Assembly (NCBI RefSeq): GCF_003473485.1 | Contig: NC_053042.1 | Span: 56,197,762-56,261,761 of the forward strand | Origin: Medicago truncatula | Taxonomy: Eukaryota; Streptophyta; Magnoliopsida; Fabales; Fabaceae | Direction of reading: 5' to 3' | DNA length: 64,000 bases | Shown here: positions 23,536-35,533 of the stretch, piece after piece | Layout: each line of letters starts with the position of its first letter | Position numbering within the stretch: position 1 is the first letter of the stretch | Notes under the pieces: model-generated | What the model was told of the DNA's origin: nothing | What the model saw: only the letters and a program-made list of their open reading frames with translations | Database searches by the model: none | Position numbers and translations under genes: made by a program

Positions 23536-26500
23536 TCATAAACCCAACTTGGACGATCTCTCTACTGAATCCATAGATTCAGCACCAAGTCCTATAACAG
23601 GCAATGAATCCACACTAAAGTCTTTCTCCTTCGCCTTATCATCTTCATAGTCATCACTTCCGTCCAAACTACTCTGCTCCGGAGTTTGAAGAGAGTCTGC
23701 CTCAGCATTCAACATGTCAGTATCTGGTTCAGGAAGTCGCTGTCGAAGTGGCACAGCATCACTGATGACTTCATCATTCTTCAGCTTCTCACGGTAATAC
23801 TCCATTTCTGTTATGTACCTCTCTTTGTCCTTCACGGCTTTATCTTGATAAACCTTAAATGTTGGTGCAACTTAACATGTTAACATAAAAACACAAGATA
23901 AAATAACCAAATAATGCATATCTGAGCTTCTGCGTCAGGAATAATCCTGTACTTTAATCCCTTAGCTATCATTCTCTAATTTTTAAAGCTTCTGGGGGAC
24001 TAACTTGATTAACCAGATAGATTAGAGACTACTTTTTACATTTCAATAGTTCTTAGACCAAATAGGTAAGAGAAGGATAGTTTAGGAACTGGATTGAAAG
24101 TTTACTAGAGATAAAAAACAACTCATAGAAGATGTGTTAAACAAATTCCTTACTGCTTTTTCTGATTCAGGTAACTTGTTCCAGAGTTCACCAATGGTCC
24201 TACTAATTTCTCGGTCCTTCCCTCGGTGAAGAGGTTTTAGCCTTGGATGTTGTTCTGCAAAGAAGAAATTGTATCCACTTCTGTTTGGTTTTGGGTGAGC
24301 AGGATCTCTCTTTTTCATCTCTGATTTCTTCCTGCGTCGGCGACGATGGACACCGACAGAGGCGGTCACGTTGTTGTTATTAGCAGGAACACTATGGTGG
24401 GATGCTGGCAGCACAGGATTTTGTGGAGCTTGATAAAGTACGCCTTTGAGTTTCTCCGAACCAATTGTGACAGTAACTAGATAGCCACTATCAAATTTCC
24501 CATCAATGACCCCGACAACCTGAGATCCTGCCGAAGATGATCCCATTGCTGAGAGCACAAGAGAATAAACAATACTAGTTATTATGTTATCAATAACAGT
24601 AAGAGAAGTTATAGGTATTTGCATTTCTGATGAGTTGTAAAAAAAAAAAAAAACATACATAAGATTAGGTCCCACTTCCAAAAAAGAAAGAATGGTTAAC
24701 AAGGAAAAACAAAGTTTAAACCAACATATATCAAACCCTATACCACTAGGTGGGGTTGACTGCAAGAATCAAACAGCACTATAATTCGCAATCCTATATT
24801 AAGTTTAAAGGTAGAACGTTTATCACTAAATCTCTCCGTACTAGTTTGGCTTACTTTTGTCACCCTGACTAATGGAATATCCTTTATCTGGTCAACTCTC
24901 GTTACTAGTACTTACATGATGTCAAACAAACTTGTTACTAGTACTTACACGTTGTCAAACAAACTGATATTTGACAATCTTTTCTACAATTGAAGCTGCC
25001 CCAATTTTCATTCTAGTACTTTTATTCCTAGTACTATATTGTCCGACAACTCATCCATCTTAATGTTTAATCTCCACGATACTAAACTTAAAATGTAAGA
25101 TTTGTGCAATTATAGGATCACAAGTTTTCACGTCTAAGCCATAATCTGTGAGTTTCTTGCTAAGTTTGAATTTCATATACTTTGTTTTACACCTAAGCTG
25201 CTTAGAAGGAAGTTTTGTTTTCGTGTGGCTTATGTCCATTATTATAATTTTTCATTTATTTCTTATCTAATTCTTCCCGTAAAAGTTAAAACTATACTAT
25301 CATCTAAAAACACCAAACATTGTGACTACATCTTACAACGTCCCAAGCAAACCTTGAAAACTAACATTAACCTATTGAAAACCATCTCCCTCGGAGTTAG
25401 CAATGGATTGCAAATAATCTTCTATGCAAACTAACATTACATTGAAAGTAAGATAAGCCCCACCCATTAAATGTAAGCTCATAATACTGCAGAACACATT
25501 GTATGAGACATGTCCTTTTGATGATAAAATAAGGCAAACACATAATTTTGCCATCAGTCACAGCACATGAGTAAATAAAATAGTAAATACTATATATAAA
25601 AATGTGTTACTTAGGTAACTGCTAAATATAACCAATAGATTTAAAAGACCAGCAAAATCATGTATATTCCGATTAAGTCATGGAACATCACTCCTAGGAG
25701 AAAGATAACATATTAAACATACATCTACTTAACCATATATGTACCATATATCTAGATTGAAAACTATTGAACGATTAGAGAAATGGAATCAGATAGGATA
25801 AAATCAAATGAAAATTAAGTAAAATCCCTATTCCATTGTTTGATTGTTTCATTGAGGAACTAGGTTTCCATTTCATTATTTGAGAATCAAAATGGTGGGT
25901 AAGTCAATTTTATCAATCGTGTATCAAGAAAAATAGCAGGTTAATCAAATTACTATATGCAATAGTGCTATATTGCCGCTATTTGACAATATTTTGTACT
26001 AAATAACATATCACAAAATAATAGCAATTAGTTCAAATTCCACTACTCTATAGTGTTGTAGTGCCGACGTAGCCACTAATTAACAACAGTAGGGTAGGGG
26101 TAAGCTATATTTATTAATTAACTTCAATAGAAATTTAGAATAGTTCACCCCCCAATATCCCGACAGGTTAAAAACTATAGATATGGGGTGGAAATGGATA
26201 GAACTTTTAAGATTTCATAACCTCACATCCTATTTCAGACAGTCCAAACAATTGCAACTACAATTTGCTCCCTTCATTTCACCCCTTTCCATCAATTTAA
26301 ACATAACCTAAAATATTCTCAAACAAAACAACACTTCAACTTCCTTTTTCTTAGTGGTTAGTAGTTAATCTTATTTTAGGCTGAGAAAAGCAAAGCAAAG
26401 ACCTTCGGGCGGTGCAGAATTAACTTTTAACTGTTGAAAGACAGCTGGTTGAACTTGGGGTGAAGGATGCGAAAACTGCATCTTTGGAGCAGGAGCTGGG

Positions 26501-27839
26501 ATGGATGATTGACTCTGCAAAACATCTGCCATAGTGAAATTTCCAATTTATACATTAGAAGGGGCCCTGACATTAGTACAAACAGCAATGTGGTTCCAAT
26601 GAACATACCGGAAGTTGTGTTGGTCCAGTCACGAGCTTTAAAATAATAGATTTGTTCATAATGGTAGAGTAATGAAGTATAGTACTTCCGCAGCACAAAA
26701 GAAGCATTTGTAGCCGTTGATGGAAAATTGAAAACTAAAGTTACTTCTTTCCATTTTCTATCTTTAATGATCTGCAAGACAGATTAACCAGATAAGGTAA
26801 CTATATCACTACAACCAAACATATAGGAAAAATCAAAGTTATGATTCAAAAGAATAATAAAAAAAAAAAAATATTTAGTTGTCAATTACAATTTACAAAA
26901 ACATGCAAAGATGTTAATATAAACAAGCTCTTTAGATACGATGATGAATCTATAATATTGATTCTCAAATTAGATTTTTTATATATGATGCTCTTATTTA
27001 AATTTATTTATCAAACTGTGTGTGTGAGTGTGTCCTATATTTTGGACATCATCAGTGTCTACATATTCACGCAATGTTTGGCATCGGTGTCCATGCATTC
27101 ATACCAACAATATTGAAATTATAATTACATCTTACTTTTTCAAACCCACCACGAGAAGTCACTTCAACAAAGAGGCGATGTAAATCCAATTCCCTTCCCC
27201 CAATAACAGGAATCCTGCAATAAAATTCCAAATGTTTTTTGAAGTTGCAAAGTTATACAAGTAAATGGCATTAATAGTGTATAGTATCTCCAAAAATGCA
27301 AAACTAGATGCTGAGACTGCACTGCTAAGCCATAATTTGTTTACCACAGTGCCTGGTCCCATCCAACTAGAAAACCATTTATATCCAGAAAACATAACAA
27401 ACATGGACCCTTTGCAGACATTGTAACAATTTCATAGCCATTATTATAGAATCATTATCTTAAACCCAATGTCAAAGCCAAAGAAAGCTAATTTGATTAG
27501 GTAGAGCAGCAACAAGTGCATGATGCATCGCTTATCAAAATATATAGAGAGAACAAAACACTATGATGCAAGGAATTTGACATGATATGCTAGTATTTTC
27601 CACATCTTAATATAAAAGTAAACCAAGTCACAATCTCTAGTTCGTAGTTTATAAATCCAGGGAGCTTACATGAACTTGGTGCCCATTAGAGTGTGGAGCT
27701 TCTCCAAGCAAAGTATGAAGAGCTTGGGATTGTCTACAACCTCCTCATAAGTTGCCATAGGTGGAGGATATTCACCATGGCTCAAAGCTGTCTCTTTCAT
27801 GGGTAATGGACTCTTACTAAAACAAGATGTTGATGCCAT
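23536..27839 (-). CDS. HMGB15: ARID-HMG DNA-binding protein, HMGB15-like
   Basis: Nuclear architectural and transcription cofactor of the plant-specific ARID plus HMG-box group. Six exons: 27839-27670, 27214-27136, 26771-26609, 26525-26403, 24548-24154 and 23853-23536, giving 415 aa. The N-terminus MASTSCFSKSPLPMKETAL precedes the ARID domain (about residues 30-125: LHTLMGTKFMIPVIGGRELD, then LRKYYTSLLYHYEQ). A basic RRRRRKK nuclear signal lies near 247-253. The HMG box is about 259-335 (HPKPNRSGYNFFFAEQHP, IGELWNKLPESEKAVYQDKA). The tail is acidic (DGSDDYEDD). Intron 4 is 1.85 kb with no recognised insertion. The donor after PPEG (gtcttt) is weak beyond GT but is required by frame. Arabidopsis HMGB15 acts in pollen tube growth; the symbol rests on the long C-terminus and N-terminal sequence and could be a paralogue. 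Confidence 0.9.
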
Positions 27840-29849
27840 TCACAACTTAATATATTCAGCCCTTAGTTTTTTTTTCTTTCCTGCGCCACCATTAAAAAGA
27901 AAAGGTAAAACAAACAAAAAAAGAGAAATAGGATTTGAAACTGAAATTAAAGCAAAGAAGTAAAGAGAATATAAAAAAAAAAACATGAAAACATGAAGAT
28001 GAAAACCGTCCAGTATTTGTAGATAGGGAAAACAAAAACATTAATGAGAATAATGGCTACCTATACATGCAGACCACAAAAAGAAAAAAGACAAAAAAAA
28101 AAAAGAAACAGACAAGTTTTTAAGGATAAGAAGAATAGAGAAATTGTCTCATCTCATTCACATCTACCTTGAAGAAAACAGAACTGCAACAAGCTTGAAA
28201 GGTCTGATGAAATAACTAGCAGTAAGGAGAAAGGGATATAGATGATACATGGCCCAAGAAAAGGTACAGAAAAGGTGTGACAGAGCCATGAATTCCTCCA
28301 GATTACCGAGGATGTAACAGCATGAACCCATCAAAGCTCAGAGGTTTTGAAACAAAAACAGTAATAGCAGCTAAAACAAAGTGAGAGAAAGAGAAAGAGA
28401 CCCTTTTACGCTATGGTAATAAAGACGCAACCACAAAGTCCTTTTCTTTTCTGGTCTCTCCCTAACCCAAGACACTGTTCAGAGACCTATGCCTACCAAA
28501 ATAAATTAAAATATAAAATATAAATAAAAATGTATCTGATTTAAAGATCAATTAATCCATATGACCGACCAATCTAATTGTCCATTTGCAAAGACTCCAT
28601 TTAAATTTTGAACAAAACTGAAACATTGAAAGAAAGACATGTCAAAATCTCATATCTACACATTATAAATACAGTGAATCCATGTGGTTTAGACCTATAC
28701 TACAATAAATTAGTCTACTTTGGTATGGTAGCAAAAAACTGTTACATTAATATAATAAAATAAGTCAAAACTTTATTGTATAATCTAATCTGACACTGTT
28801 TCAGGGTAAAAGGGATTTTGTGGGGTTATTGTCAATCTATGACTAAGTACCAAAAACTTGACCTTTTTTTGTTGAAAGTAAATTCATGTCATACGCAGGG
28901 TCAATAATGAAGGGAAAAGTTGATAATGAACGTATTATCATGTGTTAATTTAGGTTTACCGTGTTAATAAAAAATAAAAAATAAAAAGAAGGACGAAGTA
29001 TAAAATAACGTGTGGTGTTGTGGGTACATAAAAAGCATGTGACAAGAAGAAGAAGAAGAAGAAGAAGGTGAAGCAGAAATCATGAACAACAACAGTTTTT
29101 GTTTGCATATACAAAATAAGAATAATAATAAAGTAGGAAGTACTTACTGAACAGTGTTCAGAGCATCGTCATCACTCACTCACGCAAATGTAATTACCAC
29201 TATTTTAATAAAGTGTATAATACTAATAATAAAGAACGATGAAGCTTTTAATTTAAGAGAAATAAAGGTCTTACCGTTAAAAAAATATACAAATAGGCTC
29301 CGAGATGCCAATGAATGAATGAATGGTGGGTGGATGGGTGAGGATAAAAAATTATTAACCCTAACAATTTATTTATACGCACTTTTTAAATTACATCATT
29401 GTCCTTGTTACCTTGCAATGCAGTCCAACAATATAAGGTCATTTATGACTTTGTCCTCCCAATTTTGTATTTTTAATTATAATTATAATAATATTTCAGA
29501 AGGTGTGAAACGAAAGGGACCTCTCGCTTTCATCGTCCTTTTGTATCGTCTTGCGGAGAACCGAAAATCCCGAGCCTTACAATATTTTCCTTCCGTTTTC
29601 ATCTATTTTTATTTTTATTTTCAACAACCCAAAATATGGATAACAAATTAATGGCTTAAATTATTAAGTGCATTAGTGGTAGAATTTAGTTAATTAATAA
29701 ATTATTATGACTAACCCAATTTTGGTTGAATGGGTTTATTCACTTTCCTAACTTGATTGGATCGTTTACTACTAAATATGTTTACGTTTATCATCGTGTT
29801 TGTTTTAATGTTTTTTTTTGTTTTGTTAACCTCCTGTTTTTAAGGAAAA
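27840..29849. other. Upstream region of the HMGB15-type gene and intergenic DNA
   Basis: Purine-rich, A-run-rich DNA at 27860-28480 fits a 5' UTR, possibly with a leader intron, for the minus-strand gene. (GAA)n is at about 29045-29067. The frame at 29319-29651 has no recognisable product. Nothing else assignable. Confidence 0.4.
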
Positions 29850-30209
29850 CTAGTTACAAACCCGTGCGAAATTCGATAAAAAAAATCTTTGAAAGAATAG
29901 ATGTTAAAACGACGGAACATTGTGATTCATCATAAAATACGTATGAGCTGATTAAGAGAGCATATAATCAGTTTATGAGATTATGAATTGACATAATATT
30001 TAGGATGAAAATAATTGGAACCAATAAAGGAACCAATGATATGTGAATTTACATATTATTCAAAATTATAAAAAAGAGTGTTGTTGTAATACCCATATTT
30101 ACATCAAATGAAATCAAGCAAAGAAGTAACATCAGTGAGTGAAGATAATCTTGTCTAGGATTAGAGTTAAGGTGATCTGTTGAAAGTGCGGATTGTGAAC
30201 ACCAAATCT

Positions 30210-30458
30210 TTATTTGAAAACGACTTGAACGTGCATATTTTTAGGTGGCTTCTCTAGATCAAAAATTAACTTATCACCTGCCTCTAACATATCTTCTCAG
30301 CAAAATTTGAAACATTGGCTGCCTAAGTATTTTTTGTAACTTGCTCTCTTTGCCGTTATCAAGCGACACTTATACCTTTTTTGAGCTTGTTTGTCGATGA
30401 GTGTAATTGTTTTCCGTGTTCCTTTTAGAAATGTCATTGATATCTCATTTGAGAAGTG
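30210..30458 (-). pseudogene. B3-domain terminal exon, copy A
   Basis: A 249-nt block starting just after a splice-acceptor-like tag|CAC. It reads HFSNEISMTFLKGTRKTITL, then a W/F-containing B3 core (YLGSQCFKFC) and the typical B3 ending EAGDKLIFDLEKPPKN. It terminates at VVFK-stop. One in-frame stop interrupts it at the loop after FKFC. B3 domains bind DNA in plant transcription factors (REM-like are closest by eye). The block matches copy B in length, boundaries and stop position. Confidence 0.7.
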
Positions 30459-30794
30459 CTAGGTACAAAACAAATTGCAGTGTTAATTAGAAGTTATATA
30501 TATGTACATTTCTAAAACATTTACCAAAGCATTAGGAAAACAACATTACAATTAACATGATACTAATTAGAACCAATGAAGGAACCAACAATGTGCAAAT
30601 TAACGTTACATAATAGTTAGGTTTATAAAAGAGAGTGCAAGTTTCATAAACTAACCAAAAATGGATTTTTGCCAATACTTACATCAGACAAAATGAAAAT
30701 AACAAATGACATCCCAAAGTCAAGATAGTTTACGACTACAGTCCAAAGCGATACGTCAAAATAGTAGAAGTTATAATAGTTCAACAACAAAGAT

Positions 30795-31043
30795 CTACTT
30801 TGGAACAACTCGAATTTGCAAGTTCTTCTGTGACTTTTCGAGATCAAAGATGAGTTTGCCACCTTCTTCCATCACTCGTTATCTGCAGAAATTGAACCAC
30901 TGCCCACCCAAGTAATTTTCATAGCTTGCTCCATCGGTGGTAATGAGATGACAGTTACACTGTCTCTGTGTCTGGTCATCAATGAGAGTGATTGTTTTGC
31001 GCTTTCCTTTCAGAATTGTTCTTGACACCTCGTTTGGGAAATG
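30795..31043 (-). pseudogene. B3-domain terminal exon, copy B
   Basis: A 249-nt block after tttag|CAT. It reads HFPNEVSRTILKGKRKTITL, then YLGGQWFNFC and EEGGKLIFDLEKSQKNLQIR, ending VVPK-stop. One in-frame stop lies three codons into the loop after FNFC, a different change from the one in copy A, so the two decayed independently. It is better conserved than copy A (the W of the B3 core is kept). The start-to-start spacing from copy A is 585 bp, and downstream flanks are also related (GGAACCAAT...GGAACCAA blocks near 30020 and 30570). Confidence 0.75.
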
Positions 31044-31779
31044 CTAAATAGGAAAATAACTGCAGTATTAGTCTAATGCATATTTACATGGATAAGATGT
31101 ATGCGAATATAGTTACATATAATTTATAAAATAAAGGTAGCATAATTGATTTTAAGCTAAAGAAAATGTAACATGACTTCTAATTTATCATCCTATTATC
31201 TTCCTATAAAGTCTAGATAAATGCATGCATGTACATTATATGTACCCCGTTGACCAACTAACATTGTTGAAACAAATGGAAATTAAGCATCACTTCCGCA
31301 TGTGCATATATAGCTAGCACCATTTAACATTGATGTCTTCGAACATTTGGTGCAACTCTCATACTACAATCCAAAGTGGTTAGGATTGAATTTAGTTGTT
31401 TTCTAAATAGTGATGCAATATGTTTAATAACACAAATTATGCACATGAAATAAAGAATAATGCAATATGTATTTTTAATCTGTGCGTAAAAAAACTCAAA
31501 TTATGTTTGTTCATAAAAAAAGCAGACGTTGACTAAGTTTATAAATTCAGCAATTGGCCTAACCTAAGACAGTTTGAAAAAGTCGTTGTACGAAGTACGT
31601 TGAGAAGAAGTTGAACTCTGACTTAAGTTCTAACTGAAGTTTTGACTCTGAGCTTGAGAAGTGTTAAAGTCACGACAACAATTCAAGAAATATGGTCAAA
31701 AAACAATCAAATCAGATTGTGAAATAATAAGTTACTCTAACACTGTATTTTGAAATCATAATGCAAACTTACTAAGTCT

Positions 31780-31940
31780 TAAATTTCTCAACAACCAGAT
31801 GATGTAGGTTGATGAGCAACCTCGAACCTGACCAATTGTTACATATATTTGGGTTTCCATTAACTACAAAATGGAAGCAAGGAACTCAAGGTAAATGATA
31901 AAGCTACGGAGTATTTTTCCCATAGTGTTACATCAATTAT
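31780..31940 (-). pseudogene. OB-fold/RPA70-like fragment
   Basis: Two short minus-strand blocks, IDVTLWEKYSVAL (about 31905-31937) and NNWSGSRLLINLHHLVVEKF (about 31783-31845), are separated by an intron-like stretch ending ttttgtag. They resemble the C-terminal part of an RPA70-type OB fold (xTLWxxY... and ...xxTRLxINPxIPExxxF). Plant Helitrons often carry RPA-like genes. The match is short and by eye only. A Ser/Gln-rich stretch (SQAQSQNFS) lies between this and the B3 copies, near 31600. Confidence 0.4.
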
Positions 31941-32157
31941 ATTCCCACTACATATGGAAAGACATTTTTCAGGTCATTATCAAACTTATACAAAATTCTA
32001 TCATCTGATGTTGACAAAATAGAAAATAACACCTTTCCTATTTAGCAATGTTTAGTTTTTTTGAATAAGAAAAAGATATGCATAGTTTGTTACAATATAA
32101 AGGTACAATATATATATATAAAAGATAAGTATAATTTTTTTAGGCATCTATACTTTT

Positions 32158-32160
<3 letters not shown>

Positions 32161-32214
<54 letters not shown>
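32161..32214. repeat. (GT)16(AT)11 microsatellite
   Basis: An uninterrupted GT run, then an AT run. The phrase ATAATTTTTTTAGGCATCTATAC occurs on both sides (about 32130 and 32228), so the microsatellite sits between two copies of a short duplicated segment. Confidence 0.95.
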
Positions 32215-32216
<2 letters not shown>

Positions 32217-32304
32217 GATAAGCATAATTTTTTTAGGCATCTATACCTTTTTTGAAGAAAAGACATCTACAATTTTACTTTTAATTAAAATCAAAATTTT
32301 ATAA

Positions 32305-34100
32305 AAATTATACGCATTAGCGTAACAAAAAAACAGACACACATAAAATATTACTCTAAACGCTAATATGTGTGTCTGTATATTTGTGAGGTTGAAGAAA
32401 GAAAATAAAAATATTACGTATCATTAAATGATAGCGTAAATGAAAATATTTGTGAGGTTGTTATGATTAAACGATATTTAAATTAAATATATAAGTGATA
32501 AAAAGATAATAAAATTTCTTTGAAAAAAAGGTAATAAAATTAAATGGAACGGCTAAAAAATTTTAAATGGAAGAAAAAAACATATTGAAATATAATATTT
32601 GAAAATAAAAGAAAAGGTTCCCAACGTGAATTGAAGAGAGATGCTTGTGAAATAAATTGTCGAGAAGTAGTTTTTTGAAGTAGCATCAACAACTTTTGAC
32701 CAAAGCTCATTCCATTCAATTTTATCCATTAAAAAAGTACCTTTTTTAGTAAGTACTTAATTGATATTGTACTTGGCCTAATTTCTTCTTAAAAATGTAG
32801 AGAAGTTGAAAAAAAAACCGGGTCAAACGATATCTTAATCTCCCACAACGGCAGTGTAGAAGCAACTGAATTTGGGAGAAAAAAAAAATTAGAAAATAGT
32901 TAAAAATAAAAAATTGGAAAATAGTTAAAAGTTTTTAAAAATATAAAAATTGGAAAATAGTTAATAAAAATCGGTGAGGTAGCACTCAACCAAGCAATAC
33001 TAAAAAAAATTATATGCATTAGCGTAACAAAAAACAGACAGACGAACATAAAATTATTACTTTAAACGTTAATGTGTGTGTGTGTGTATATTCGCGAGGT
33101 TGAAGAAAGGAAATAAAAATATTTGGTATCATTAAATGACTGCGTGAATAAAAATATTTGTGAGATTGTGATGATTAAACAATATTGAAATTAAATATAT
33201 AAGTGATAAAAAGATAATAAAAATCTTTTGAAAAAAAGATAATAAAATTAAATGGAACTGTTCAAAAAAATAAAATAAAATAAAGTTAAATGAAAATAAA
33301 ACATATTGAAATATAATATTAAAAAATAAAAGAAAAGGTTCCCAGCGTGAGTTGAAAAGAGGTGTTTGTGAAATATATTGTCCAGAAGTAGTTTTTTAAA
33401 GTAGCATTCAACAACTTTTGGTCAAAGCTCATTCCATTCAATTCTATGCATTAAAAAATATTCCCTTTCTAATAAGTACTTAATTGATATTGTGTTTGAC
33501 CTAACTTCTCTTTAAAAATGTAGAGAAGTAAAAAAAAAAACCGGGTCAAACGGTATCTTAATATCCCACAATGGCAGTGTAGAAGCAACTGAATTTGGGA
33601 GAAAAAATTGGAAAATAGTTAAAAATAAAAAAATTGGAAAATAGTTAAAAGTTTTTAAAAATATAAAAATTGCAAAAATAGTTAAAAAAAATCGGTGAGG
33701 TAGCACTCAACCAAGCAACACTAAAAAAAATTATATGCATCAGCGTAACAAAAACACTGACAGACGGACATAAAATATTACTCTAAACGTTAATGTGTGT
33801 GTAAATATTTGCGAGGTTGAAAAAAGGAAATAAAAGTATTTGGTATCATTAAATAACAATGCAAATAAACATATTTGTGAGGTTGTGATGATTAAACAAT
33901 ATTGAAATTAAAATAATTGATAGTGTGTTTGACCTAACTTCTCCTTAAAAATGTAGAGAAGTTGAAAAAAAGCGGGGTCAAGCGGTACCTTACTCTCCCA
34001 CAACGGCAATTTAGAAGCAACTGAATTTGGGTGAAAAAATTGAAAAATAGTTAAAAAAATAAAAATTATAAAATAATTAAAAAAATGGTGAAGGGCAAAA
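32305..34100. repeat. Three tandem repeats of about 0.7 kb inside the Helitron
   Basis: Units start at about 32305, 33008 and 33728, each with TTATA(T/C)GCAT(T/C)AGCGTAACA. The first two continue through GAGGTTGAAGAAAG, GAAAAGGTTCCCA, TTTGACC(T)AA and CGGGTCAAACG(A/G)TATCTTA to TGGAAAATAGTTAAAA. The third lacks its middle part. Divergence between units looks like a few to about ten per cent. No coding potential. Confidence 0.85.
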
Positions 34101-34233
34101 TGGGAAATTCACCCTAAAAATGATGAGGTGGCGCTAACCACACCCATCAATAGGAAATTACTAAAATACCCCTCATAAGAGCAAAATGGTAAAATCCTAG
34201 GGACTTTTCTTTATAATATAGTAAGTAGACGGA

Positions 34234-35533
34234 TTTGATAATTCATAGTTCAATCAAGAAATAAGTTAATCTTGTCAATAATTGTTTTACATAGTAATGA
34301 TTAAAATCACAAGTAAATGTTATTCCGAAATATTTGTTATAGAATGGTTTTTCTTTTTGTTCTTGTACCTAAGGACAAATCTCAAAGGCAATAAAAAAAA
34401 TTAAGAGGCTGAACAAACATTCATTTGCATGTGAATTTTGAAGATATTGTGAAAAAATGAGCATTCGTAACTTATTGGGAGCAAACTCCAAAATACGGAG
34501 ATTTCAACGATCTATATAAGAGTTAGAATTACCAAAGCAAGTCACCACTCTAATTTCATTCAGGTTGAGTATGGCTAATATGCACAATTTACATTAGTTT
34601 AAGTAACGCCCTTGTACGTTGAACCAAAATATAGGTATTTCCACTAAACTTGAAGTTGTTAGTAATAATGTCGACTAGAATATTTGAGTTGTTTTCCATT
34701 ACCGGTGGAGGAAAATGTTACCTCTAAGATATGCTAAGACCCAAGTATAAACCATGTATCTCAACATGCAACGCATTGCAAACTTCGATGACCCATCTAC
34801 CGTATGAATCGCAAAAGAGACAGCCACAACTAGCAATCTTTCCCATGTCCTTGCATGCATCGTCGTTGTTGAGTTCGATCCGGTTTTTTTTGAGGTTGTT
34901 TTGATCCTATGCAAATAGTATTCTTCATTAGAGAGCTTGTGTGGAGGGGGATCCAAAATGTACTATTCAATGTCTCTAATGAGCCACTGTATCAAAATAG
35001 TTGGGTTATTAGGCGTTGATGGACAATTTGACCAGTTCACCAAGTCGTAACAAAGTAGTAAGTAAAAATCGTATCCACACGGATTGTTGTTTCTACTCGA
35101 CAATTAACTTAATTAAAAACAATTATGAGGAGGATTACAAAAGGCTGGTTACAATCGAAAATACTCAATAAAATACCTAAATATATGATACGATGGGACA
35201 TCATCGAAACCCCCAAACTTAAATTGTTGTTTGCCCTCAAGCAACAAAATACTAAAACATTTAACTTGCAGTCAAACAGAGCAATGTGTCTTTCATGCCA
35301 TGGTCAACAATGATTGTATCGTCATTATACATTACCTCCACCTTCCGGCTAACTCACTACTTCCATTATTTAGGTCTCCAATCGAGACAAATTTTAAAAA
35401 GACAATCTAAATCTTTCATCCACACCGATTGTCCATTCATTCTCTAACAATTTATCTCTAGCAACTGTGATAGTTAATCCACTCGATCACACACATTAGT
35501 GCCATTTTACCACATAATTGCAAATATTTTATA
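34234..35533. other. Intergenic DNA with a possible retroelement fossil fragment
   Basis: 34440-34590 is related to 36640-36775 (see findings). 35010-35340 has phrases (AAATCGTATCCACACGGATT, CCCCCAAACTTAAATTGTTG) that resemble flanking sequence of plant Ty3/gypsy elements, so it may be an old, small, broken fragment. No protein domains or terminal repeats were seen. Confidence 0.3.

Larger units (their letters stand above)
29850..34233 (-). mobile_element. Helitron carrying duplicated B3 terminal exons
   Basis: The minus-strand 3' end reads ...GCACGGGTTTGTAACTAG followed by T (CTAG at 29853-29850). This matches the end style of the Helitron at 8417, but the hairpin is eroded to one arm. The 5' end lies at 34225-34233 and reads TCCGTCTACTTACTATATTA on the minus strand with A before it. 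So both ends fit the A|T target rule, and the length is 4384 bp. Order along the minus strand is three tandem repeats of about 0.7 kb, a (GT)n(AT)n run, an OB-fold-like fragment, then two tandem copies of a B3-domain terminal exon, then the 3' end. No helicase or Rep was seen, so it is non-autonomous. Confidence 0.72.

Noticed and set aside
29319-29651. 110-codon open frame as a gene
   Set aside because: No recognisable domain, AT-rich codons and no splice or leader context; probably chance.
32161-34100. CRISPR-like or satellite array
   Set aside because: The units are about 0.7 kb, only three, and enclosed by Helitron ends in a plant nuclear sequence; there are no short spaced repeats.
35010-35340. 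Complete LTR retrotransposon
   Set aside because: Only short phrases resemble such elements; no terminal repeats or protein domains are visible, so at most an old fragment.
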